A stretch of 64,000 nt of DNA from Celeribacter marinus (GTDB lineage: Bacteria; Pseudomonadota; Alphaproteobacteria; Rhodobacterales; Rhodobacteraceae): the NCBI RefSeq assembly GCF_001308265.1, contig NZ_CP012023.1, positions 1,006,932 to 1,070,931 of the forward strand, written 5' to 3'. Of this stretch, positions 26,586-35,419 are shown piece by piece. The notes beneath the pieces were generated by a model, which searched no databases, had not been told where the DNA came from, and saw only the letters and a program-made list of their open reading frames with translations. Both the position numbers and the translations under genes were made by a program. Within the stretch, counting starts at the first letter, position 1. Each line of letters begins with the position of its first letter.

Positions 26586-27977
26586 ATGGCTCCTTCGTTT
26601 GGCACTAGTGGATTGCGCGGTCTTGTTATCGACCTCACCGACGATCTTATCACAGATTACGTTCATGCGTTTTTGATGACATTGCGCACCTGCGAAACGC
26701 TCTATGTTGGACGTGATTTGCGACCATCGTCACCTGCAATCGCCGCAACGATATGCCGTGTCACACAGGCGGCGGGTGTCGATGTCGTGGATTGCGGCGC
26801 ACTTGGCACCCCTGCCCTCGCCCTCGCGTCCATGTCTGCGGGCCATGCGGCGATCATGGTCACAGGCAGCCACATTCCCGCAGATCGCAACGGTTTGAAA
26901 TTCTATCTGCCGAACGGTGAAATTTCGAAATCCGACGAGAGGTCTATTGCTGACGCCTACGCGCGACAGGCCCGCTATTCGGGCCACCAAGGCGGGACAT
27001 ACACTTACGATGACGCGGCCGAGACGCGTTATATCGCGCGGTATATCGATGCCTTTGGAACCGATGCTCTGAGCGGTTGCCGCATTGGCGTATATCGCCA
27101 TTCCTCCGTTGCGCGCGACACAATGGAGCACATTTTCAACGGCCTTGGCGCACAGGTCATCCCATTGGGCAACTCGGACACATTCATTCCCGTCGATACA
27201 GAGGCGGTCGATCCGGCCACCAAAGATATGCTGGCGCGATGGTGTGACGCGCACGCTCTAGATGCGATTGCATCCACAGACGGGGACGCCGACCGCCCGA
27301 TGCTCACGGACGCTACCGGAAAGGTCATTGCGGGAGATGTGCTTGGTGTTTTGACCGCACGTGCGCTACGGGCGCAGGCCGTCGTCACGCCGGTCTCCTC
27401 GAACGATATGGTGCGCCGCATGCCGGAATTTACAGCCGTACACCTAACGCGTATCGGGTCGCCGTTTGTTATTGCAGGCATGGACGCGGCGCGCGGGGCG
27501 CATGCAGACGTTGTTGGGTTTGAGGCCAATGGCGGGTTCCTTTTGGGCTTTCCCGCACAAATCAACGGGCCGATTTCGCCCCTGCCGACCCGCGACTGTA
27601 TGTTGCCAATTCTTGCGCCATTGTTTGCCGCAAAATCCACAAACCAAAGCCTCGCGGACTTGGTTCAAAACTTGCCCGCGTGCTTTACCGCTGCGGACCG
27701 CCTTCAAAACATTGACCGCGCAAAGGCCGGGGTGTTTTTGTCAAACCTGATCGATGATGCATCCGAACGATCTGCGTTTTTTGCGTCTTTCGGTGAGATC
27801 CATTCTGTCGATCTCACGGACGGACTGCGCGTTGATTTTGAAAGCGGCGATGTGGTTCACTTACGCCCGTCCGGAAACGCACCGGAGTTTCGTATCTATG
27901 CGCAATCCGTATCCGAAGCCCGCGCAATTGAGGTCATGGAACACGCAAAATCGGCCGTGGCCACACAGATCGGATGA
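26586..27977 (+). CDS. Phosphomannomutase/phosphoglucomutase family protein
   Basis: Alpha-D-phosphohexomutase of about 463 residues that interconverts hexose 6- and 1-phosphates. The four motifs are present: the phosphoserine loop VTGSHIPADRNGLKFY (S95), metal loop TDGDADRP (about 231-238), sugar loop GFEANGGF and phosphate loop RPSGNAPEFRIY. The sugar loop EANGG differs from the GEMSGH of classical AlgC-type enzymes, so mannose versus glucose cannot be decided. It could supply mannose-1-P for the manC product at 42032 or glucose-1-P for rfbA. The ATG at 26586 is preferred; the upstream frame is non-homologous. Confidence 0.88.
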   Translation: MAPSFGTSGLRGLVIDLTDDLITDYVHAFLMTLRTCETLYVGRDLRPSSPAIAATICRVTQAAGVDVVDCGALGTPALALASMSAGHAAIMVTGSHIPADRNGLKFYLPNGEISKSDERSIADAYARQARYSGHQGGTYTYDDAAETRYIARYIDAFGTDALSGCRIGVYRHSSVARDTMEHIFNGLGAQVIPLGNSDTFIPVDTEAVDPATKDMLARWCDAHALDAIASTDGDADRPMLTDATGKVIAGDVLGVLTARALRAQAVVTPVSSNDMVRRMPEFTAVHLTRIGSPFVIAGMDAARGAHADVVGFEANGGFLLGFPAQINGPISPLPTRDCMLPILAPLFAAKSTNQSLADLVQNLPACFTAADRLQNIDRAKAGVFLSNLIDDASERSAFFASFGEIHSVDLTDGLRVDFESGDVVHLRPSGNAPEFRIYAQSVSEARAIEVMEHAKSAVATQIG

Positions 27978-27992
27978 TACCGAAGCCAGCCC

Positions 27993-28802
27993 CTAAACCC
28001 TACCGATTTTAAAGCCTCGCGAGAGGTGGTTGCGCATCACAAACACCAAGATCGCACCGGGGATCATCGAGGCGACCGTGACGGCCATGACCAACCCGAT
28101 ATCGGTTTGAAACCCGAATAGCGCATTGACTGCCATGCTGATCGGTTTGCCATTTGTCGTGGTCAAGATGCGTGCAAAGACCACTTCGACCCATGAAAAC
28201 ATAAAACAAAAGAAGGCTGTCACAGCGATCCCTGGCGCAATTTGCGGCACCAAAATGCGGCGCATAAATCCCGCGCGGGAATAGCCATCGAGAAATGCAG
28301 TTTCGTCCATTTCTTTGGGAATAGCAGAAATGAAGCTCTGCAAAATCCAGATCGAAATCGGCAGATTGAACAGGCAATGCGCCAACGCGATCCCGAACAC
28401 AGAGTTGACGATCCCAAGGGCCGAAAACAGTTGAAATATGGGCAAGGTCAGCACCACAGGCGGTGTGATCCGAAAGGCGATGAAGGCGAGAAAAAGATGC
28501 CTGTCGCCCACAAATGACATACGTGAAAATGCATAAGCTGCGGGCAAGGCCACTGGAATTGTGATCAAGATATTGATCATGACATAAGCGATGGAGTTTA
28601 CAAAGGCCGAGCGTAAATTCGGATCCTCAACAATATTGGCGTAGTTTCCAAACGTGAGGGTGCCCACCTCGACCTGCGCCGTGGGCAGTGTTGCAACAAA
28701 GCTGATCAATGTCATCTGGACCAAAGGCAAACAGGCAAAGGCAATGAAACTCCACACCACGATGGATTTCAAAATAGACACAAGGCGCGGCGATAGACTC
28801 AT
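27993..28802 (-). CDS. Carbohydrate ABC transporter permease, GlpQ-like paralogue
   Basis: Inner-membrane permease of about 269 residues (CUT1/MalG type) with six hydrophobic segments. The EAA loop is KEMDETAFLDGYSRAGFMRRILVPQIAPG in outline. It resembles the glycerol permease at 35419 along its length, for example ALAHCLFNLPISIWILQSF versus ALAHCLFNVPLAVWILEGF. The ATG at 28802 overlaps the stop of the other permease. No ATPase or binding protein accompanies the pair. It may use the glp ATPases on the other strand. Confidence 0.85.
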   Translation of the reverse strand: MSLSPRLVSILKSIVVWSFIAFACLPLVQMTLISFVATLPTAQVEVGTLTFGNYANIVEDPNLRSAFVNSIAYVMINILITIPVALPAAYAFSRMSFVGDRHLFLAFIAFRITPPVVLTLPIFQLFSALGIVNSVFGIALAHCLFNLPISIWILQSFISAIPKEMDETAFLDGYSRAGFMRRILVPQIAPGIAVTAFFCFMFSWVEVVFARILTTTNGKPISMAVNALFGFQTDIGLVMAVTVASMIPGAILVFVMRNHLSRGFKIGRV

Positions 28803-29674
28803 GGGGCCGCCCTTTCGGAGGGATCGTCGAGCTTGGCTTGGGCCTTGGTAAACATCCACGCTACGGCAACGATAATCAAAAAGTAGATCACAGAGCGCGC
28901 GGCGGACGGCCCGTAGTTAAAGGCCTTGATCTCCTCGCCTAGATCAACCGCGAGAAACAGCGTGGCGTGATCTGGCCCGCCCGCGTTGATTGGAAACGCT
29001 TCGGTGTAAATCATAAACGAATCCATGAACCGAAGTAGGACAGCCATCAACAAGACGTGGCGCAGCTTGGGCAATTGGATATAGCGGAACACCTGCCATG
29101 GCCCCGCCGAGTCTATTGCGGCCGCTTGATAGTGCGCGGCGGGAATTGTGGTGAGCGCAGAGTAGCACAAAATCACCACAAGGCTGGTCCAGTGCCAAAC
29201 ATCCATCACAACCAGCACCGCCCACGTATGCCCGACCGAATCCTTCCAATCGGGGGGCCATCCGACAAACACCAACACATCCGCGATGATGCTGCGCGCG
29301 GGATTTAGCAGGCTCAACCAGAGCGCGGGGATCATGTTCCAAGGCACCAAAAGCGGCAACGCAATAAACGCGAGCGCCACCCCGACCCAAATCTCGCGCT
29401 GCGGCATACATAGCGCAATCGCGACCCCAAGCGGAATTTGAACACTCAAAATGAGGGTCGAGAACAACCCACTACGTGCGAAACTTTCCCAAAACCGCGC
29501 GGAGGTGATTAGATCGGCATACCATTCCGTACCGATCCAAAACCGTGAATCCAGAATGAAAATCTCAAAAAACGAATAGTTTACAACCGTCACAAGCGGA
29601 ATCAGACCCACCAACCCCAAAACGGACATCGCCGGAAACACATACACCCAGCCTATGTTGTTGCGCTCTTTCAT
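28799..29674 (-). CDS. Carbohydrate ABC transporter permease, GlpP-like paralogue
   Basis: Inner-membrane permease of 291 residues (MalF-like half). It parallels the permease at 34547: both have the identical stretch VVMDVWHWTSLV (or VIVMDVWHWTSLV), and LLRFMDSFMIYTE occurs in both. The EAA loop is HYQAAAIDSAGPWQVFRYIQLPKL in outline. It starts 10 bases after the glpR stop, so glpR and the two permeases likely form one transcript divergent from the main glp operon. The substrate is probably glycerol or a related polyol, by analogy. Confidence 0.85.
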   Translation of the reverse strand: MKERNNIGWVYVFPAMSVLGLVGLIPLVTVVNYSFFEIFILDSRFWIGTEWYADLITSARFWESFARSGLFSTLILSVQIPLGVAIALCMPQREIWVGVALAFIALPLLVPWNMIPALWLSLLNPARSIIADVLVFVGWPPDWKDSVGHTWAVLVVMDVWHWTSLVVILCYSALTTIPAAHYQAAAIDSAGPWQVFRYIQLPKLRHVLLMAVLLRFMDSFMIYTEAFPINAGGPDHATLFLAVDLGEEIKAFNYGPSAARSVIYFLIIVAVAWMFTKAQAKLDDPSERAAP

Positions 29675-29684
29675 ACGCCCGCCC

Positions 29685-30449
29685 TCACACGCTCGTTACA
29701 CTGACGCGCGTGCCCCATGTTGCGCATTTTTCATCAAGGCCAGATGACAGCGGCGCATCGGTAAAGAGGATATCCACATCACACAGAGAGCAAATTGTAA
29801 GGGGGGCTTTGCGTTGAAATTTATGGTGATCCGCGACAACCATGACCTCACGTGATCGTTTGATGGCCGTGCTACTCACCATGATTTCTTGGCCATCAAA
29901 GTCCAACAAATCCCCGTCCTCATCGAGGGCAGAACATCCCAAAACCGAATAATCAAACTTGAATTGCTTTACCATTTCAACGGTCAGCCCCCCAACGATC
30001 CCACCATCAGCACGGCGCAAAACGCCGCCCGCAACAATGATCTCACAGCTTTTGTTGGCCGCTAAGATATTGGCAATATTAATATTATTGGTGACGACCA
30101 ACAGGTTTTCGTGATCTAAAAGGGAGCGGGCGACCGCTTCTGTACTGGTGCCGATATTCATAAAGACCGACGCGCCGTTCGGGATATGCCCAGCGCACGC
30201 CTGACCAATCGACCGTTTGCCAGCCTCGTTTAGGCGTCGACGTTCGTCATATTCGATGTTGATCACTCCGGACGGCACAACTGCCCCGCCATGAACGCGT
30301 TTCAGCCGACCTGTTTCGGCAAGATCGGAAAGATCGCGGCGAATGGTTTGGACTGTTACATCATAGCGTTCGGCCAACCCGTCAACGGTCACCTTGCCCT
30401 CTTGGCGCGCCAGCTCCAAAATCTCTTGCTGTCTGAAATTCGATACCAT
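29685..30449 (-). CDS. glpR: DeoR-family repressor of glycerol genes
   Basis: A 254-residue DeoR-type regulator. The N-terminal helix-turn-helix has the DeoR pattern (EILELARQEGKVTVDGLAERYDVTVQTIRRDLSDL in outline), followed by the sugar-phosphate sensor domain with NIGTSTEAVARSL and VADHHKFQRKAP. It is divergent from glpD and the glycerol transporter, as glpR is in related alphaproteobacteria, and would respond to glycerol-3-phosphate. The start at 30449 is chosen by the HTH position; the frame extends a further 100 codons through the promoter region. Confidence 0.9.
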   Translation of the reverse strand: MVSNFRQQEILELARQEGKVTVDGLAERYDVTVQTIRRDLSDLAETGRLKRVHGGAVVPSGVINIEYDERRRLNEAGKRSIGQACAGHIPNGASVFMNIGTSTEAVARSLLDHENLLVVTNNINIANILAANKSCEIIVAGGVLRRADGGIVGGLTVEMVKQFKFDYSVLGCSALDEDGDLLDFDGQEIMVSSTAIKRSREVMVVADHHKFQRKAPLTICSLCDVDILFTDAPLSSGLDEKCATWGTRVSVTSV

Positions 30450-30545
30450 CTCGTCTTTTCTCTCCCCCGCATCAGCGCGCGTCCCTTGCACCCGCGCACC
30501 GAGCGCCCTTTCCCAAGCAAACATACAAGACACTGCATTCGTCAA

Positions 30546-30571
30546 GTGTTCGAATCGATGTAATCGAACAC
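30546..30571. promoter_or_regulatory. Probable GlpR operator
   Basis: GTGTTCGA (30546-30553) and TCGAACAC (30564-30571) are a perfect inverted repeat with a 10-base spacer, between glpR and glpD. The TGTTCGA core matches GlpR half-sites known from E. coli. Further CGAA/TTCG half-sites occur at 30636-30649 and 30676. Confidence 0.65.
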
Positions 30572-30741
30572 ATTGCGGCGCCCAGCGCGCATTTTTAGCA
30601 ATAAAGCTCTGTAAAATCATCCACTTGGGCAAAAGCGAAAGAAAACGAACTTTCCTTATTGATTTCAAGCATACTTTCGTATTGTCTGAGTGAAGTTGTC
30701 GCACCCATGCGGCAACGGGACATGAATGCGGGGAGGCTTCA

Positions 30742-32343
30742 TTGGACCACACCGATCCTCAAAACGTTATCGACCTGTTTGTCATCGGCGGCGGCATCAA
30801 TGGATGTGGCATTGCGCGTGATGCGGTCGGGCGCGGTTTGAGTGTCGAACTGGCTGAAATGAATGACCTCGCCTCAGCGACATCCTCCGCCTCGACAAAG
30901 CTGTTTCATGGCGGGTTGCGATATCTTGAATATTGGGAAGTCCGGTTGGTGCGTGAGGCGCTTATTGAACGCGAAACGCTTTTGCGGGCGATGCCCCATA
31001 TCTCTTGGCCGATGCGATTTGTTTTGCCCTATCACAAAGACATGCGGTTTGAGGGCGACACGCCAACGTCCAAACTACTGAGTTTTATCATGCCTTGGAT
31101 GAAAGGGCGGCGTCCGGCGTGGCTCATCCGTCTTGGCCTGTTCATGTATGACAACCTTGGCGGGCGAAAAATCCTCAAGGGCACGACCTCTATCGCCCTG
31201 CCGGGAACTGCCGAAGGTGCGCCATTGAATGACCGTTTCAAAACGGCCTACGAATATTCGGATTGCTGGATCGAAGATAGCCGATTGGTTGTGTTGAACG
31301 CCCGTGACGCCGAGGCGCGTGGTGCTAAAATCAACGTCAGGACGAAAGTGCTGTCGGCAGAGCAATCAAACGGACTTTGGGTCGTCACACTCCAAGACAC
31401 CGACAGTGGAGATACGCGCACCGTCCATGCCAAAATGCTGATCAACGCTGGCGGTCCGTGGGTTGAAGACATTATTCGCAACGCCGTGCGGATCAACTCC
31501 TCGGACGGCGTGCGCCTCGTGCGCGGTAGCCACATCGTGACACGCAAGCTCTATGACCACGACAAATGCTATTTCTTCCAAGGCGAAGACGGTCGGATCA
31601 TTTTCACTATTCCCTATGAGACCGATTTCACACTGATCGGCACCACCGACATGGACCACACGGCGCTCACCGATAAGCCCGTTTGCACCGACGAAGAGCG
31701 CGACTATTTGTTGGCCTTTGTGTCGAACTACCTCAAAGAGCCTGTCACCGTTGATGATGTCGTGTGGAGCTATTCGGGGGTGCGCCCGTTGTACAATGAC
31801 GGTGCGACATCGGCCACGGCGGCGACACGCGACTATGTGCTTAAGGTGGATCAATCGACCGGTGCGCCGATGCTCAATGTCTTTGGTGGCAAGATCACCA
31901 CCTACCGCAAACTTGCGGAATCCGCGCTCGAAAAAATCACGCCGTTCTTTGATCATGCGGGCAAACCGTGGACGGCGGGCGTGGCCCTTCCCGGCGGGAA
32001 TTTTCCCGTCGACGGAGTGGCGGCCTTGACGCAAAAGCTTGCAGACACCTATCCGTTTTTGTCGCGCGCATGGGCAACACGCCTTACCAAGGCCTACGGA
32101 ACCGAGGCCTTTGAGGTTCTCGGACAGGCCAAAACGAAAGCCGATCTGGGGCACGATTTCGGGGCGGACCTAACCGAGCGAGAAGTCGCGTGGTTAATGG
32201 CCTGCGAATTTGCCTACAGCGCAGACGATGTTGTTTGGCGGCGCTCCAAATTAGGACTGCGCCTGTCACAAGAAGAGATAAAGGCGCTCGACGACTGGAT
32301 GTCGAATGCAAAGAGTAAGCCGGAGCAGCAAGGCGCAGCCTAA
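30742..32343 (+). CDS. glpD: Aerobic glycerol-3-phosphate dehydrogenase
   Basis: FAD-dependent membrane-associated enzyme that oxidises glycerol-3-phosphate to dihydroxyacetone phosphate and feeds the quinone pool. It has 533 residues. The FAD-binding loop is FVIGGGINGCGIARDAVGRG, followed by SSASTKLFHGGLRYLE, and VFGGKITTYRKLAE is the conserved C-terminal motif. The start is a TTG at 30742 with a strong GGGGAGG 5 bases upstream; two nearby ATGs (30722, 30726) are out of frame. It is the first gene of a long glp unit, under the inferred GlpR operator. Confidence 0.96.
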   Translation: MDHTDPQNVIDLFVIGGGINGCGIARDAVGRGLSVELAEMNDLASATSSASTKLFHGGLRYLEYWEVRLVREALIERETLLRAMPHISWPMRFVLPYHKDMRFEGDTPTSKLLSFIMPWMKGRRPAWLIRLGLFMYDNLGGRKILKGTTSIALPGTAEGAPLNDRFKTAYEYSDCWIEDSRLVVLNARDAEARGAKINVRTKVLSAEQSNGLWVVTLQDTDSGDTRTVHAKMLINAGGPWVEDIIRNAVRINSSDGVRLVRGSHIVTRKLYDHDKCYFFQGEDGRIIFTIPYETDFTLIGTTDMDHTALTDKPVCTDEERDYLLAFVSNYLKEPVTVDDVVWSYSGVRPLYNDGATSATAATRDYVLKVDQSTGAPMLNVFGGKITTYRKLAESALEKITPFFDHAGKPWTAGVALPGGNFPVDGVAALTQKLADTYPFLSRAWATRLTKAYGTEAFEVLGQAKTKADLGHDFGADLTEREVAWLMACEFAYSADDVVWRRSKLGLRLSQEEIKALDDWMSNAKSKPEQQGAA

Positions 32344-32364
32344 GCTGTGAAGAGGGAGGACGAG

Positions 32365-33453
32365 ATGTCACTAATACTGGAGGGTGTGTCAAAGGTCGTA
32401 GCTGGCCAGACACATATTTACCCGACCAACCTAGAGCTAAAATCAGGCACAATGAATGTGCTCCTTGGACCAACCTCGTCGGGGAAAACATCGCTGATGC
32501 GCCTTATGGCGGGACTAGATGTGCCCAACACTGGCAAGGTGATTTGGAACGGTGAGGATGTGACTGGCGTGCGCGTCCAAGATCGCGGCGTGGCGATGGT
32601 CTATCAGCAATTTATCAACTACCCCTCGATGACCGTCTATGACAACATCGCGAGCCCCATGCGTCTGCTTGGAAAATCCGCGCAAGAGGTCGATGCTGCG
32701 GTGAAATCCGCGGCGGATCTGATGAAACTCTCAGAGATGCTTGAACGCAAACCCCTTGAGTTGTCGGGTGGACAACAACAACGCTGCGCGCTTGCGCGGG
32801 CGCTGGTAAAAGATGCGGGTTTGGTGTTGCTTGATGAACCACTTGCCAACCTTGACTACAAACTACGCGAAGAGTTGCGAGCCGAAATTCCACGTATTTT
32901 TGAAGAAGCCGGATCAATCTTTGTCTATGCAACCACCGAACCCGAAGAGGCGCTTTTGCTCGGTGGCAATACGGCAACGATGTGGGAAGGCCGGATTACA
33001 CAGGTCGGACCAACGCCAACCGTGTACCGCAAGCCGGTTGATGCAACGACGGCACGGGTGTTTTCAGATCCTCCTATGAATTTCCTGAACATTCAGAAAT
33101 CTGCAGGCAACTTGGCGTTTGGCGACGATCAAACAGCCCCTGCAACGGGCGTCTTTGCCGACTTGGCCGATGGCGCCTACGTCGCAGGGTTTCGCCCCAA
33201 CCATCTAGAATTAGAACACCACGCCGAGGGCGCGTTGGAATTCACGGGCACCCTCCAAGTGACTGAAATCACAGGGTCAGAGACCTTTGTGCACCTTGAT
33301 CATCACGGCGAGAAATGGGTGGGCCTCATCCATGGTGTGCGGCAATTGGAGATCGGCGCGTCCCTGACCGTCTACCTCGATCCCAAACACGTCTACATCT
33401 TTGCGCAAAACGGGGCATCTGTCGCGTCAGCCGCCTACGCAACGGCGGCATAA
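32365..33453 (+). CDS. glpS: Glycerol ABC transporter ATPase 1
   Basis: CUT1-type ATPase of 362 residues, named after the Rhizobium glycerol transporter operon. Walker A is GPTSSGKTS (35-43), the Q-loop is VYQQF, the signature is an intact LSGGQ (133-137) and Walker B is VLLDEPLANLD (D157, E158). The switch histidine is missing: the expected YVTHDQEEA reads YATTEPEEA (188-196), with T191 in its place. A TOBE-type domain follows. AGGGAGGA lies just upstream of the ATG at 32365. It pairs with the next gene, whose signature is the defective one. Confidence 0.9.
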   Translation: MSLILEGVSKVVAGQTHIYPTNLELKSGTMNVLLGPTSSGKTSLMRLMAGLDVPNTGKVIWNGEDVTGVRVQDRGVAMVYQQFINYPSMTVYDNIASPMRLLGKSAQEVDAAVKSAADLMKLSEMLERKPLELSGGQQQRCALARALVKDAGLVLLDEPLANLDYKLREELRAEIPRIFEEAGSIFVYATTEPEEALLLGGNTATMWEGRITQVGPTPTVYRKPVDATTARVFSDPPMNFLNIQKSAGNLAFGDDQTAPATGVFADLADGAYVAGFRPNHLELEHHAEGALEFTGTLQVTEITGSETFVHLDHHGEKWVGLIHGVRQLEIGASLTVYLDPKHVYIFAQNGASVASAAYATAA

Positions 33454-33464
33454 GGGACAACATC

Positions 33465-34550
33465 ATGGCAAAAATCACCCTCGACAATCTGGCGCATTCC
33501 TACCTGCCCAACCCCAAAAGCGACGACGATTACGCACTCAAAGAGCTCAATCACGATTGGGTCGACGGCGAAGCCTATGCCCTACTCGGATCATCCGGCT
33601 GTGGGAAATCGACGCTTCTCAACATCATTTCCGGCCTCTTGCATCCAAGCCAAGGCCGTATTTTGTTCAATGACCGTGATGTGACTAACGAGCCGACAAC
33701 ACAGCGCAATATTGCGCAGGTCTTTCAGTTCCCCGTGGTCTACGACACGATGACGGTGCGCGACAACTTGGCCTTTCCTCTGCGCAATCGCGGTGCCGAT
33801 CCTCAATACATTCAGGACCGCGTCCAACAGATTGCCGCGATGATTGGTATGGAGGCAACGCTCAACAAAAAGGCGCGCGGCCTGACCGCAGACGCCAAGC
33901 AAAAGATATCGCTTGGGCGCGGCATGGTGCGCGAGGACGTCAATGCGTTGTTGTTTGACGAACCCCTGACCGTGATCGACCCCCACATGAAATGGGAGCT
34001 GCGCACGCAGTTGAAATCCCTGCACCACGAGTTCGGTCATACGATGATTTACGTAACCCACGACCAGACCGAGGCGCTCACATTCGCGGACAAGGTTGTC
34101 GTCATGTACGATGGCCGCGTGGTGCAAATGGGCACGCCACAAGAGTTGTTCGAGACACCACAACACACCTTTGTCGGTTACTTCATCGGCTCTCCGGGCA
34201 TGAACGTTTTGAACGCATCCGTTACCGGCGACACCGCCGTGATCGCAGGCCAAGAGATCAAACTTGGCAAGGGCTACGGCACCCCCTCTGGCAAGGTCGA
34301 AATCGGTGTGCGCCCCGAATTCACCCAACTGACCGCGGGTGACACCGGCCTTCCCGTAACGATCAAACGCGTCGAAGATGTGGGACGCCACAAGATTGTG
34401 CGCGTTGATCTGAACGGCACCGAAGTCAACGTGATCGCTGGCGAAGGCGACACAATTTCACCCGATATGAACCGGATCATTTTTGATCCCGTTGGCATCA
34501 ACATCTACTGCGACAGTTGGCGCGTGCCGCCGCAAGGGGACGTGACATGA
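33465..34550 (+). CDS. glpT: Glycerol ABC transporter ATPase 2
   Basis: Second ATPase subunit, 361 residues. The name follows the Rhizobium glycerol ABC transporter and is unrelated to the E. coli GlpT permease. Walker A is GSSGCGKST (42-50), the Walker B equivalent is ALLFDEPLTVID (D165, E166) and the switch histidine H199 in YVTHDQTEA is intact. The ABC signature LSGGQ is replaced by LTADAKQ (140-146). With the glpS defect, this gives one normal and one degenerate ATP site. A TOBE domain (about 285-355) follows. The ATG at 33465 is the homologous start. Its stop overlaps the next gene. Confidence 0.9.
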   Translation: MAKITLDNLAHSYLPNPKSDDDYALKELNHDWVDGEAYALLGSSGCGKSTLLNIISGLLHPSQGRILFNDRDVTNEPTTQRNIAQVFQFPVVYDTMTVRDNLAFPLRNRGADPQYIQDRVQQIAAMIGMEATLNKKARGLTADAKQKISLGRGMVREDVNALLFDEPLTVIDPHMKWELRTQLKSLHHEFGHTMIYVTHDQTEALTFADKVVVMYDGRVVQMGTPQELFETPQHTFVGYFIGSPGMNVLNASVTGDTAVIAGQEIKLGKGYGTPSGKVEIGVRPEFTQLTAGDTGLPVTIKRVEDVGRHKIVRVDLNGTEVNVIAGEGDTISPDMNRIIFDPVGINIYCDSWRVPPQGDVT

Positions 34551-35419
34551 ACAAGACCGTAAATCAAAAGGCTTGGTTCCTGATTTTACCCGTGCTGTTG
34601 CTGGTGGCGTTTTCCGCCGTCATTCCTCTGATGACCGTGGTGAACTACTCGGTTCAAGATACGTTCGGGAACAACAAATTCTTCTGGGCGGGTCTCGATT
34701 GGTTCAGAGAAATGCTTGAATCTGAACGGATGTGGGATGCACTTGGGCGTCAGGTCGCCTTTTCGGCCATCATCTTGGCAATCGAAATTCCGCTGGGCAT
34801 CTTTGTCGCCCTCAACATGCCAAAGAAAGGCGTTTGGGCCTCGGTCTGTTTGATCTTGATGTCGCTGCCATTGCTTATTCCGTGGAATGTGGTCGGGACC
34901 ATTTGGCAAATTTTCGGGCGCGTCGATATCGGTCTTTTGGGTTACACGCTCGCCGCACTTGGGATCGACTACAACTACACGCAAGATTTCTACGCTGCTT
35001 GGGCAACCGTCATCGTTATGGACGTCTGGCATTGGACATCATTGGTCGCACTGTTGGCATATGCCGGCCTGCAATCCATCCCTGACGCGTACTACCAAGC
35101 CGCCAAAATCGACCAAGCCAGCCGTTGGAAAGTGTTCCGTTTTATCGAGCTACCCAAGATCATGGGCGTGTTGATGATCGCGATCTTACTGCGGTTCATG
35201 GACAGCTTCATGATCTACACGGAGCCATTCGTGGTGACAGGGGGTGGCCCCGGAAACTCGACCACGTTCTTGTCCATTGACCTCGTGAAAATGGCACTTG
35301 GACAGTTTGATCTTGGACCCGCTGCGGCCTTCTCGATCATGTACTACCTCGTGATCTTGTTGATCTCATACGTGTTCTACACCGTGATGACGAACCTCGA
35401 TAAAAGGGATGGCCACTGA
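34547..35419 (+). CDS. glpP: Glycerol ABC transporter permease 1
   Basis: Inner-membrane permease, 290 residues with six hydrophobic segments, MalF-like half of the importer. The EAA coupling loop is YYQAAKIDQASRWKVFRFIELPKI in outline (about 185-208). The ATG at 34547 overlaps the ATPase stop by 4 bases, and its own stop overlaps the next permease (TGATG). The close paralogue on the minus strand at 28799 is noted separately. Confidence 0.92.
   Translation: MNKTVNQKAWFLILPVLLLVAFSAVIPLMTVVNYSVQDTFGNNKFFWAGLDWFREMLESERMWDALGRQVAFSAIILAIEIPLGIFVALNMPKKGVWASVCLILMSLPLLIPWNVVGTIWQIFGRVDIGLLGYTLAALGIDYNYTQDFYAAWATVIVMDVWHWTSLVALLAYAGLQSIPDAYYQAAKIDQASRWKVFRFIELPKIMGVLMIAILLRFMDSFMIYTEPFVVTGGGPGNSTTFLSIDLVKMALGQFDLGPAAAFSIMYYLVILLISYVFYTVMTNLDKRDGH

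Noticed and set aside
31366..32154. 262-codon frame antisense to glpD
   Set aside because: glpD is unambiguous here; the antisense product has no motif.
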